NCBI RefSeq assembly: GCF_050624435.1
Contig: NC_134545.1
Coordinates: 85,898,063 to 85,962,062 of the forward strand
From: Tenrec ecaudatus
Taxonomy: Eukaryota; Chordata; Mammalia; Afrosoricida; Tenrecidae
Direction of reading: 5' to 3'
DNA: 64,000 bases
Shown here in pieces: positions 20,878-30,752 of this stretch. The first letter of the stretch is position 1. Every line of letters begins with the position of its first letter. Under the pieces are notes generated by a model. That model saw only the letters and a program-made list of their open reading frames with translations, searched no databases and was not told where the DNA came from. A program made the position numbers and the translations under genes.

Positions 20878-21015
20878 CCACAATTAAAAATATTTATCGG
20901 GAGCAGATTTACGTTTCTGGGTTTCCAGTCTCGGGGCGTCTGGTAGGCTATTAAGAGTAATTAGCATCTTTTGCGCATGCAGATTTACTTCTCTCATGGC
21001 CACATAACTCATCCC
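20878..21015. promoter_or_regulatory. Candidate conserved enhancer block C
   Basis: CACAATTAAAAATATTTATC, CTATTAAGAGTAATTAGCAT and TGCGCATGCAGATTTAC lie in an A+T-rich islet between CpG-rich segments. Confidence 0.5.
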
Positions 21016-21777
21016 TAAAAGCCGGCGCAGGCGAACGCACGAGCAGCCGCCAGAGCCGCCGCCAGAGCCGCTGCGGAGGCCCTGATCCGACCGGGCCTGC
21101 CCGGGCCTTGCGCCCCCCCAACCCCCAACCCCCCTGCACGGCGCCGCTCCACGACCCCCCGAGCGGAGCTACCAGCTCCAGGCCTGCGAGGCTGCCCCGG
21201 GAGCAAAGGAGCCCCTACGCCCGACTCTAGGGCGACCTCAGGCGGTTGGGGGGCGACCCAGGCCAGGCCACCCTGGAGGCTGGCCTGCGCAGTCTGGACC
21301 CGAGGGGTCGCGACGGTGCACGCATGTGCACGAGCGAGCGGGCGCCTCCAAGCGTGCACGCTCATGCCTGTGGGGGCTCATGCACATCCCTGGGAGGAGG
21401 GAGGGCGCACATGGGAAACAAGCGAGGCTCCCCCAGCCCACCCCTTCTTAGGACTGTGGCTCAGAGGCAGTCCCAGGCCGCTCAGCGGGGCACGGAGGGG
21501 CAGACAGGGGCCCTGCCCTACCTCGATTTCCCTTCTACAGAACCAACCCCAGGCAGCGCGAGGGCCTGGAGCCCCAGCGCCCACCCCAAGCAGCCAGGAG
21601 GCCCAAATGAGGAGCCGGGTCATCCAACGGCGGTGGGTGAGGCCGCTAAGGTGACCAGAGGTGGCGGGGCAGGGCGTGCGGTGGCCAGGACCATTGTAAG
21701 GGGACCAAGTGGTGGTAGAAGTATCAAGGCCAGGGCCTCGGCGGCACCCCCCCCTCCAAGCTGAGGCGCCCATCCCG
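21016..21777. other. CpG-rich unique sequence
   Basis: The segment contains dense CpG and long antiparallel frames (up to 175 codons) that mirror each other, as expected for composition-driven reading frames. No gene is supported. Confidence 0.45.
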
Positions 21778-21990
21778 GGTTCGTTATTAACACGCTGGGA
21801 AGTCCAGGATTCTCCCAACTTTCTTCTCTTTAATGAGCCCAGAAGAAGAGGCTGCCCTGAAGGGGTTTGTTCATTAAAGATGTAGCTGGAGGAATATTGT
21901 CTCATTAATTATCTGGTTTTAATTACACTCCTACCCTTTGAATCCAGAGGAGGAAAAAGTTGATTGGGTGGCTCCGCCCCTTTAAGCTTA
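21778..21990. promoter_or_regulatory. Candidate conserved enhancer block D
   Basis: GTTATTAACACG, CTTTAATGAGCCC, GTTCATTAAAGATG and TCTCATTAATTATCTGG, then TTTTAATTACACTC, give five TAAT-type cores in about 150 bp. Confidence 0.55.
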
Positions 21991-22505
21991 AAGAGTCAGG
22001 CTGAGCGAGGGGAACAGGATAGGGTGCTGGGGACTGCTGGGTGCTCCAGAGGGGGTGTAAGACCTTCCAGGGGTAGGCATAATGTGAATCCTGGTGTGCC
22101 CGCCTGCCTGAGGGTCCCATGCCCGTCCGCCTGTGTGTGTGGCTCTGACACACGTGTGCTTGTGTGTGTGGCCACGTGCTCCGGACAGGCCTTGTGAGTG
22201 TGGCTGGGCTGTCGCTGTGAACACCCTGGCTGGCTGTGGGCCTGTGTCCGGCTGTGCATCTACAGACAGGCCGCACAACTAGGGGCAGCGGGAGAGCCAG
22301 GGTGTCTAGGTTGCTGTGTCTCAGTGTGTCTAAGAGGGTGGCTTCTCGCCCCCCCAGCATCAGTGACAGTATCTGACTACATCTCTGGGTTTCCGCTGTG
22401 CTCCAGTGTGCCCCCCAGAATATGAATGTTGAGGGTTCCAGGAGCTGGGTGGCTCCAAAGACACAACTGTGTTTCTGAGAGTCCTTACAGCTGGGGAACC
22501 CGCTG
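21991..22505. other. GT-rich unique sequence
   Basis: Irregular TGTG and CTGTG runs (22125-22330) make long but meaningless open frames. No repeat unit is regular enough to call a satellite. Confidence 0.4.
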
Positions 22506-22770
22506 GAAACCATGGACCTGGGGGTAGTTATTTAAAAGGGGTGGGCTCGTCCCTTGTCAGGCCTGCGGGGCGCTAAAGCGGGGGCCGTTTTCCCTTTAAA
22601 TCGCGGACACTTTGACAGGGGACATTAAGGACCCGGCTGCTCAGCCTGAGCAGATCATAAAACCGGACAGGCAATTTCTGCTCCCGCCAAATAGCCGGGC
22701 AAACTCGTTCTGCATCTTTGGTTTTAATGCACTAAACTGGCAGCTAAGCAGGGAGCTAGCAAAGAGGGGG
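22506..22770. promoter_or_regulatory. Candidate conserved enhancer block E
   Basis: GTTATTTAAAAGGGG, TTCCCTTTAAATCGCGGAC, the MEIS-like TTTGACAGG (22611-22619) and GGTTTTAATGCACTAAACTG occur in a row. It is contiguous with the richer block F. Confidence 0.5.
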
Positions 22771-22865
22771 CAGGGATACCCCCCCATACACCGGGTGCAC
22801 ACACCGGGCTCACCAACAAACACCCCTTCACACTACTGAACCCCACGCCCCGCCCCCACCCCCCC

Positions 22866-23270
22866 ACCGGCGGAATTATCAACTAGAATTTGATTAATAT
22901 GCAAATCGCAGGCAAACAGCTCCATATAATTCTTTCAGTGGAGAGTAATTAATCACCAGTTAAAGCAAATTAATACATATATCAATTTTGTCAGAAACAT
23001 GCTTAGTTCAATCGCCCGTAAAATTGAAGTTTGAAGTATTAAGAGGCTCTGCAGAAACGCCAGGACTAAAACTTTCAAATTGATCCTATTTAGTAATCAA
23101 TCAGGCTCTCCCCTCAGGTTAATCTGCCTAATTTTTCATCTCAAATCATACACTTTACTGACACGCCATCTAGCAAACAGTCGATAAAAAGTTAACAAAA
23201 ATGATAACGACTCCAGCCAGAGCCATTGCTAGGGCGGGCGGGTGGCAGGCGGCTTTGATTGCATTTTCTG
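22866..23270. promoter_or_regulatory. Candidate conserved enhancer block F (longest, richest)
   Basis: About 400 bp of A+T-rich DNA carries a POU octamer ATGCAAAT (22899-22906) after TTGATTAAT, GAGTAATTAATCACC, CAAATTAATACAT, the PBX/HOX-type ATCAATCA (23096-23103), AGTTAACAAAAATGATAACG and GGCTTTGATTGCATTTTC. No repeat signature is present. It lies about 7.1 kb downstream of LBX1. Confidence 0.62.
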
Positions 23271-25685
23271 GGGTGGTTGGGGACTCCGGTTGAACTCCCC
23301 CCATAGTCTGAAGCAGACAGCACCCAGCACCCGGAACCTGCCAGTCCCTGGCTAGCAGACTCCCCTAAAGTCTTAGCCAGCCAGCTCCCTCCCCACTCCA
23401 GCTTGCTAGTGTCTGGAAGTGTGTGTATTGTGTGCTTGTCTGACTGGAGGCTAGCTTTCCTGTCACTGGGCCTGGACTGCTAGATGGCTGCGATTGGCAT
23501 GTCTGGTCTCCTGAGACTCTGAGTCTATGGGTGTTTCCCAGCAGTCTGTGTGGCTGGGACTGCGGATTCAATCTCCACATTGTAGGTCTGTGTGCCTGCC
23601 TGCATGCCTGCCTTGGGTGGGTCTGCATTGTTTGTGAGGTGTCTGGGTGCCTTTGTGTGTGTGCCTAGAATCCATTAGCTGTACATCCATGCCTCCTTGC
23701 GCCTCTCCTGGCCTGGGTCTACACGTGGGCTTGTGGCTCCAGCAGGGCCGGGGAGGGGAGAGTTCACTATAGAAATCTAGGCACTTTACCTGGAGCAGCC
23801 TGGGAATGGAGAGTTGCCACCTCCTCTGTAACCTAGCCTGGGTGGAGGGAGCAGCGGGGAGCAAGAAGTCCCCATTGCTTGTGAAAGGGACTCCCAGGCT
23901 TGGACCCTACCCCCCTCTCCTTCCCAGAAGAACCCTCGACTCTACTGCTCTTGATTTGAATTCTGACTTGGGCATGTGCTCAGATTTTATATCCAGTGTG
24001 GTGACAGTGATAACCCATTCTGAGCCCCTACGTACACATACTGATAACTAACCCACCCTGCATAGATCCCAGGTCACCCACTGGTAACCACCTGGCTTCC
24101 TTACTGCACCCACCCCACTCAGGACAACTAGCCACTTGCAGCAGCTCCCTGTGGGAAGCTGCACATGCCTGCCCACCCATCTACACACAGCAACGCACCC
24201 TTGCACACACAAACCAGACTCTACAGCAGGCAAGGCTCATTCTGGGCCGTCCAGTGCATCCTCCACCACGCACGCATGTGCACGTGCCTAGTGCCATTTG
24301 CCCCCTCGGGAGAGAGAGCCTCCTTCCTTCCTTTCTTTTTTGAGTGAGCTTGGGGAGGCTGAACCTTTTGAGGGTCCAGTGTGGGGACCAACCTGAATGG
24401 AGAGAAGGGAAGCCGTCAGAACTACATGGCCTTACTTATCTGCACCCCCCCCCAACACACAAACACACACACACACCCCAATTCTCAGAGAAGCAGTCCA
24501 GGGGTCTCAGCTGCCTTCAGAACCCAGGCTGAAGGGTGGCCAGCCCACCCTCTGCTCACTCCTTTCATGCACTCCCCACCCCTTCCTTCTAACCGTCAGT
24601 TCAGGTCAGTTCAGCTGGACCAAGGACACTTGTAGCCAGGGTTCTGTTTGTCTGTCCTCAGTTTCAGGGCCACCTCAACACTGCTTTTCCCGGTTATCTG
24701 CTCACACCAGCTCTCCACACACATTGCTGTGCATGGCAGTCACCCCCACCCCAGTGACAGCTTTATTCCTTTTCCCTCCAGTGCACAAACTTAGTCACAC
24801 CTAGTTGCACACACGAGTTTGCGACAATCAGTTACACGGACACAAGAGCACACCCCCAGTCACCCCCAGTTGCACACACCCAGTCTCCATCAATCAATCG
24901 CACATGCTCAGTCTCTCTCAGTTGCACACACTGGAGGACACACGGGATGCACCTTTGATAGGTGGCACAACATGGGGCCCCCAGGCCCCTTAACTTCAGG
25001 TCCCTCCCAAGACTGGCAACCGTTGGGAGGACCGCAGGTGACTTGCTGATAGCAGTCCTGAAGCTGGAGCATGGAGAGATGGGACTTCAAGGGTCCAGGG
25101 ACATTCAAGGTGGAATTCTCCTTCTAGGTATTGTGCCCCCCTCCCCCCACCTCCTCCACTCTGATCCCAGGAACCTCACCAAGCAGTTGGGAAACTTGCT
25201 TTGCACCCCTGACCCCAAGGCCCATTATGAGGGGGTGGAGGGGGCCTTTGCTGAGCCTTCCCTCCAAGGCTGCGCCCATTCTCACCCACCCTCTCAACTT
25301 ACCCTCCAACCCCACCCTGGCCAACATTCCACTCCACACACACACACACACCTTACAACCCTCTGTCACTGGCCACTTGTGCCCCCTGATCTAGAGCCCC
25401 TCCTCTAACCCGCCAGCTTCCTGGTGTACCTTGGGGGGAGTGGGGTGTTTGTTGAAGGCAGAGGTATGCCAGGTACAAATCGCTTTCTGGGCCCCCAGGA
25501 GGAAGGGCTGATGGTTGGGCGAGGCAGGTGGGCACGCCCCAGTGCCCATCCCCTTTTGGTGGCTTTGGACCCTGCAGAAAGGGGTAGGCAGATTTCACTG
25601 GGCCGCTCGACTCAGAAGCGGGGAGGAGGGGGCCCCCCCGCGGCGACGGGCAGGGGCGGAGGGGCGGCGGAGGCCCCAGCACGTC
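23271..25685. other. Unique sequence with GT/CA-rich tracts, no gene recognised
   Basis: CA-rich irregular sequence (24700-24990), CCCC-CA runs and a short (CA)n near 25337-25352 occur. Frames up to 148 codons lack any known domain. Confidence 0.45.
24453..24478 (+). repeat. (CA)n microsatellite, short
   Basis: AACACACAAACACACACACACAC follows a C run. Confidence 0.85.
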
Positions 25686-25689
25686 CCTT

Positions 25690-25850
25690 TCAGGGGGGAC
25701 TCATGCATCAAACTTCAATTTTCCGGACGATTGAATTAGTGATTTTTTTTCTCCTGAACTAAAATACACTTAAGTCTTTGGGATTAATTACCACGTTCTG
25801 GTCCCTCAGACTGGAGTATTACTTATCCGAGCCGCGTCTGACACCGGCCC
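25690..25850. promoter_or_regulatory. Candidate conserved enhancer block G
   Basis: CTCATGCATCAAACTTCAAT, GATTGAATTAGTGATT, ACACTTAAGTC and GGGATTAATTACCACG lie in a sharply bounded A+T-rich islet inside G+C-rich DNA. Confidence 0.55.
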
Positions 25851-27087
25851 GACACCTCGTAAAATAAGGAACTGCGCCTCGCGGCCTCACCCAGCGCAGC
25901 CCGCCAGGCCGCACGGCCGGGAAAGGCAGAGCCTGGGTAAGCGGGGTCTCGGTGGCACAGCACGGCTGGCCCCGGGCCTGCTGGCCGCTGCGGGATCCCA
26001 GAGTCCGCCCGTCCGAGAGCAGAATCCTCCCGCATGTGGGGACTTGGCAACCTGGTCCGAAGCCCGGACTCAGAAGGGTGGAAGGGATAAAGCCGGGCCG
26101 CCTCTAAAGGACCTCCCGGAAAGGACCTTGGGTCCGCAGGGGGCCTGGAGTTCAGAGGACTCAAGACGACTATGGCCCCCAGGCGATGGCTCTCCGGCCA
26201 CGGTCACAGGGTGGGCAGACCAGGGGCTTCCTTAGCCTTAACGAATCTCTTCCTGAGACCGGCCGCAGGGCCCGCAGGGCTGCCCAGGACCGCACTTCAC
26301 TCACACGCACGTTCAGACAGGAGGAGCAAGCAGACGCAGAGCGCACACGTGCAGCGCACACCTGGCAGCACCCTGAGATAGGCCGCCAGGCCCCCGCGCT
26401 GACACCGAGACGGCCTGTCTCGTGGGTCCGGGTCCTCTAGGACCCACATCCTATGGCAGCACCCCAGAAGGACTCAAGGCCCTGAGATCCCGCCCCAAGC
26501 GTCCTGTGCCCCAGTCCGCACTCCAGGCGGCCCTCAGCTGAGCTTGGCGACCAAATCAGAGAGGGTGGGCTAGAGAGCAACCCCACCAGCCCCCATCTCA
26601 CAGTCCCTGGCTGGCGCCTCAGGTCCCTTCCCTCAACCCCTGGCCTGCCGCCGTTCTCCTGGCGCTTCCCTTCGTGACCGGCCAGGAGCCAGAGCCGCAG
26701 TGCTCAGCAGACCACGCGGGCAGTCAGCGGGGCTCCCCGCGGTCTCCCTACCCGGTGAAGGCTTGGAGTCCCGCAGAGCCGAAGAGGCGTGCGTCGCCTC
26801 GCGCTCTTTCCCCAAACTGTGCGCGGAGGGGTTGTCTCCCCGGTTCAGGGCAGCCCCGGGCCCGGCCGATGCCTCGCTTTCCTGGGACCACCGCCCATCC
26901 CTTCCTTCCGCCCGCCCTTCTCTCTGGCCTAAAGAAAGGACGCGTTCCTCCTGTCCTTCAAGGCCTGGATCCAAAGCCACTTCTTCCGTGAAGCCCCTAC
27001 AGACCGAGCCCTCGTGTTCTGCCCGCGGCCCTTCCCTGCCCTTCAGCCGGGACCTCCAGTGGGGTGGGGTGCGCTGGGTCCGGCCCA
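25851..27087. other. G+C-rich unique sequence, no gene recognised
   Basis: Long antiparallel frames (151 codons at 27088-26633 minus, 135 at 26700-27107 plus) overlap each other and resemble nothing known. Confidence 0.45.
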
Positions 27088-27185
27088 CTAGACTTGGAGC
27101 TCCTTGAGGGCAGGGACCACGTCAGATTCGTTTCCACGTCCCCAGCCCCCAGCGCGACCTGGTGCAGAGAAGACGCACAATAAAC
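27088..27185 (+). repeat. L2 3' end
   Basis: CTAGACTTGGAGCTCCTTGA, GGGCAGGGACCACGTC, CGTCCCCAGCCCCCAGCG and CACAATAAACATGCG follow the L2 3' terminus in order. It is one of the few repeats recognised within the repeat-poor region. Confidence 0.75.
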
Positions 27186-27214
27186 ATGCGCGGACTTGGA
27201 GCGGTCCTTCTTGT

Positions 27215-27345
27215 CTTTTATTAATCCTTCCCCTGCCTTCGTCCCTTCTTTCTTTTCCTCCTTCCTTCCTCCCTCATTATTTTTTATTTCTTGGTTATAT
27301 TCAATTGTCATGTTTTTCAGGCTCATTAAATCCATTTAGAGACAA
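27215..27345. promoter_or_regulatory. Candidate conserved enhancer block H
   Basis: TCTTTTATTAATCC, CCTCATTATTTTTTATTTC, TATATTCAATTGTCATG and GGCTCATTAAATCC alternate with CT-rich stretches. TAAT cores recur. Confidence 0.42.
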
Positions 27346-27429
27346 AAGAATAAAAGGCAGAAGGGAAAGGGAGGGGGCGGAGGGGAGGGGGAGGGGAGGC
27401 CGGAGAAGCAAACAAATAACCCGCTTTAA

Positions 27430-28110
27430 CTAGACGGGCGGATAAATGGCCCCGTTTCTCCTCAGCCCCGATGCGCCTGCTTAGCTGCGCGCCCCGCGGG
27501 CGCCGCAGCTCGGGTGGGCTCAGCCCCGGGGCCGCCGCCCCCGGCCCGAGGGGAGCCGGCAGGGTCCGTCCCGGGGCCGGGAAGCAGGGCGCGGCCGTCG
27601 GTGGCGGGGCGCTTCATTAGGATTCATGGGCGTGTTGGGCGGGCGGCCCGGGGCGCGGGGCGGGGGCCCGTGGGGGGGGTGCGCACGGCGGGCGCAGATG
27701 CCCGGGTGACCGCCGCGCCGCGGTCCCTGCGCCGCCTTTGTGCCGGGGAGGCGCGCGCGGGGACCTAATCCATCAAATTGTCTACAAATTGTGAAGAAAA
27801 TTCAAAAACCATATGGTCGCCAGCGCCGGCGCGCTCTGGGCTGCGGAGGGCCGCGGCCGCGGCCGCACCCGGAGCCGCGGGGGGCTGGGCCCGGCTATTG
27901 TCGCCTGTCAGCGGCCGCCCGGGCCCATTCGTCCCGGCCTTCATGGTCCGCGCTCCGAATTACAGACCCATCCATCCTGAGAGAGGGCGATTTATGTCGC
28001 CCGGAAGGAACCGGCCGCACGCCGGCCCCGCCGCCTGGCCTCCCTGCGCTCTCTCTGCGCTCCGCGCTCCGCGGTCGCTCCTCTCCCAGCGTGCCGACCT
28101 CTTTCTGTCC
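27430..28110. promoter_or_regulatory. CpG island downstream of LBX1 with embedded A+T-rich islets
   Basis: Extremely CpG-rich DNA is punctuated by two islets: CATCAAATTGTCTACAAATTG through AACCATATGGTCG (27770-27822) and TCCGAATTACAGACCC to GCGATTTATGTCGCC (27953-28002). An orphan island or distal regulatory element of LBX1 is plausible. A 243-codon plus-strand frame (27740-28471) is attributed to composition. Confidence 0.5.
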
Positions 28111-29150
28111 CTGTCTCTCGGTCACAGTGTGTTTCTCGGTGTGGCTTCCTCGTTCTCCTTCTCCTTCTCCCGCCCCAGCCACCGGGTCACTTGGTTCGCT
28201 CTGCTTTCTGTGTGTCTTCGGGGCTCCTTCGATTTCAGTTGCTGGAGGTCTCCCCGGTTCCTCTCGGACGCACGTTCCCGACTCAGGCCCCGGGGTCCAG
28301 CGCCTGCCCGCCACCAGATGCCTATTTCTCACATCAATTGTGCGGAGAAAGAGAGCCCAGCGGCCTGAAGGCGCAAACCCCACTCTGGTGACAGCGGCCA
28401 CTCACCAGGCCAGACACAACAACCCCCCCCCCACCCCTCTCCCGAGAAACCCGCCCTGTCCCGCAAAGTAAAAGCGGCATGCTCCCCTCCCAGGAGCCGG
28501 GGACCCCAGACAGTCCCTTCACCATTCCTGGCCTCTGCCCCTTAGCCTGATGAAGAGCCCAGAACTCCTGGATGTTACCAGACATTCACCCCAACTTTCA
28601 AGCAAATCGGGCCCGCACTTCAGGGCGCCTGCGTGCAAGGCAATGAGGCCTTCAGCCGCACTCCTCAGCCGGGTGACAAGGACCCTCAGGCGGGAACCAA
28701 ATTTGGGCGTCCCCAGGCTACACTCTGGGGTCGGTCCCACTGAGCAACACCGGCCTGCTACGCCCCCGAGGGAGGCTCACCCTACGTCCCCGGGGAGCTG
28801 AGTGGAGCCTGGGGAAGGCGGATGTGTCCGGTGAGGGTCCTCTGAGCCCCAGGGCAAGTCTTTCCTCACCCCTTGCCCCATACAAATTAATTTTGCTCCT
28901 GTGGCGCCCCCAGCGCACACACGAATTTTCTCCCAGCGCCGCCCGCCTCGTATTTTTACCCGGACCTGGCGAAGCCCGCTTCTGCCCGCATTTACGAGCT
29001 GCGGCGCGGTGCGTTCGTGGGTGAGAAACGCCTCCATCCCGACGCCTGCCCCTCACTCTCCATCTGCCTCAAGACTCTCCCAACTCCGGGCATTTGGGCG
29101 ACCAGCAGCTGCAGGAAGCTGAGTCGGCCCGACTTCCCAGTATCGCCCAG
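28111..29150. other. Unique sequence, no gene recognised
   Basis: CT-rich tracts (28150-28175) and CpG-rich sequence lack coding or repeat signatures. Confidence 0.4.
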
Positions 29151-29215
29151 CACTCAGACACGATCACCGCCGGCTCTAATAAAATGGCAAAGACTTTATT
29201 TATCGGAGAAAGAGG
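29150..29215. terminator. Facing poly(A) signals on both strands
   Basis: AATAAA occurs on the plus strand (29178-29183) and, 11 bases on, on the minus strand (29200-29195, within CGATAAATAAAGTC). The minus-strand signal could end a long LBX1 3'-UTR of about 1.05 kb. Use of either is inferred. Confidence 0.35.
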
Positions 29216-29959
29216 CCTTGGGTACAGTCCGAGGAGGAGGGGCAGGGCGGGGGCAGGGGAGGGGCGCGGGACCACCCTCAACGGGCCACCTTCCTCTGGC
29301 CAAATCCAGCTGGGAGCGGGGTGCTGGAGGCTGCAAGACAGGCCCAGAGCGAAGGAAGAGGAAGTGGGCTGAGGGCTCGGGTCGGTCTCCTCTCTGTCTC
29401 TGTCACATGCAAAAAAATTCTAAAAAGAGTAAAAAATAATTCTAGGGCTTTGGGTTAGTTTTCGTTGGTTGGTTGCTTGGTTGACTGAATTTCCCCCCTG
29501 CTTTGTCCCCAAGTGCTGGACCCCAGCAGGCAGTCCAAGGAAGCGGTGAGGCGCTAGGGATCTAAAAACCAGCGGTTAGTGGGCAGGGGAGGCAAAAATG
29601 GCGTGGGGAACAGACTTCTGGGCATGGGGGAAAAAAGATCGATTTGAAACTTGCAAGTCAGGACCGGCTGCCCCTCTCACCCTCTGCCCACGTGTGTGGA
29701 AGGGGAAGGCAGAAAATAAGTCACTGGCAAGAGGCTGAGGAGGCGAGGAGAGAGCCGGAGGATGCATTCGCCACATGCAGAGAAAACTCAAAGCAGGCGC
29801 CCGCCTCCTCCAGACAGCCTGGTTCGTGTCAGGGGCCTCTTTGCGGCCTAGCCCTCGGCAAACCCGGCAGCCCGAGAGCTTGGAAAACATCGAAATCTCC
29901 AAGGTTTGAAAAAATAAAAGAAGGAAGCCAGGCTGCGGTGGGAGCAGCCGGCCCTCCTG
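29216..29959. other. LBX1 3' flank
   Basis: The A+T-rich tract CTAAAAAGAGTAAAAAATAA (29421-29440) and GTTGGTTGGTTGCTTGGTTG (29465-29484) lie here. No gene is supported. Confidence 0.4.
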
Positions 29960-30055
29960 GTTTACATATCTGTACAGAAGCCATACAGAATGGCGCGGCG
30001 AGGGCTCCCGGGGCAGCGGAGGCTGCGGGCGGCCGGCCCGGCCGGCCCGCCCGGG

Positions 30056-30061
30056 TTTATT
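30056..30061 (-). terminator. LBX1: Likely LBX1 poly(A) signal
   Basis: An AATAAA hexamer on the minus strand lies 168 nt past the LBX1 stop codon. Cleavage about 20 nt further on would give a 3'-UTR near 190 nt and a gene of roughly 1.95 kb, close to the compact human gene. A second minus-strand AATAAA at 29200-29195 could serve a longer form. Confidence 0.6.
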
Positions 30062-30228
30062 GCTTCGAGAGGGAAGAGGCGGCCGCCGGGATCCAGGGCG
30101 GGCCGGGGCCGGGGAGGAGGCGGGTGTTGCAGAGGGGGTCCCAGCTCCCCTCGGCGGCGGTCCGGTCCGGGAGGCGGTGGGCGTGCGGGCGCTCGGGGCC
30201 CCGGGGCGGCGGAAGCTCGGGGCGCGGC

Positions 30229-30752
30229 TCAGTCGTCCACGTCGATCTCCTCGTCTTCCTCGTCCTCTGAGCAGTCCTGGCTGCTGGCCGGCTGGTCCGT
30301 GAGCGGGGAGGCGGGGGAGAGCTGCAGGGGCCCGGCGCCCGGGGCCTGCGGGACGCCTGGGGGTAGCGCGGGGGAGCCGGGCCTCGACTTGGCGCGGCCA
30401 CAGCCGCCGCCGCCGCCGCCGCCCGAGGCCTCCGAGTTCTGCTCTAGTTCGGCCAGCGCCACGATGTCCATCTGCCCGCTTGGGCCCAGTTTCTTGGCGG
30501 ACTCCACGTCGGCCTTCATCTCCTCCAGGTCCCGCTTGAGCTTGGCGCGCCGGTTCTGGAACCAGGTGATGACCTGCGCGTTGGTGAGGCCCAGTTGCTG
30601 CGCGATTTGGTCGCGGTCGGCGGGGGACAAGTATTTCTGGTAGAGGAAGCGCTTCTCCAGCTCGTAGATCTGGTGGTTGGTGAAGGCCGTGCGCGACTTC
30701 CGTCGCTTCTTGGGGGTCTGCCGCTGCCCAAAGATGGTCATCCCGTCGCGAC
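30229..30752 (-). other. LBX1: LBX1 coding exon 2 with homeobox
   Basis: This exon encodes the end of codon 109 to residue 282 and the TGA at 30231-30229. The homeobox itself occupies 30705-30526. The basic arm KKRRKSRTAF, helix 3 QVITWFQNRRAK, the glycine run and the acidic tail are all in one uninterrupted frame. A methionine upstream in the same frame (30789) lies in the intron and is not used. Confidence 0.95.

Noticed and set aside
24700-24990. Possible CRISPR-like or minisatellite array of TTGCACACAC words
   Set aside because: Spacing and sequence of the repeats are irregular; it is ordinary CA-rich mammalian DNA.
27740-28471. 243-codon plus-strand frame in the downstream CpG island
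   Set aside because: Low-complexity composition, an overlapping 196-codon frame and a 168-codon antisense frame point to chance.
1-30000. Expectation that TLX1 lies in the left part
   Set aside because: In human, TLX1 is near LBX1 but about 90 kb away. No TLX homeobox or exon was found on either strand.
29644-30270. 208-codon plus-strand frame antisense to LBX1 exon 2
   Set aside because: It overlaps the LBX1 3' coding end on the opposite strand, sits in the CpG island and shows no domain. G+C-rich sequence leaves such frames open by chance.
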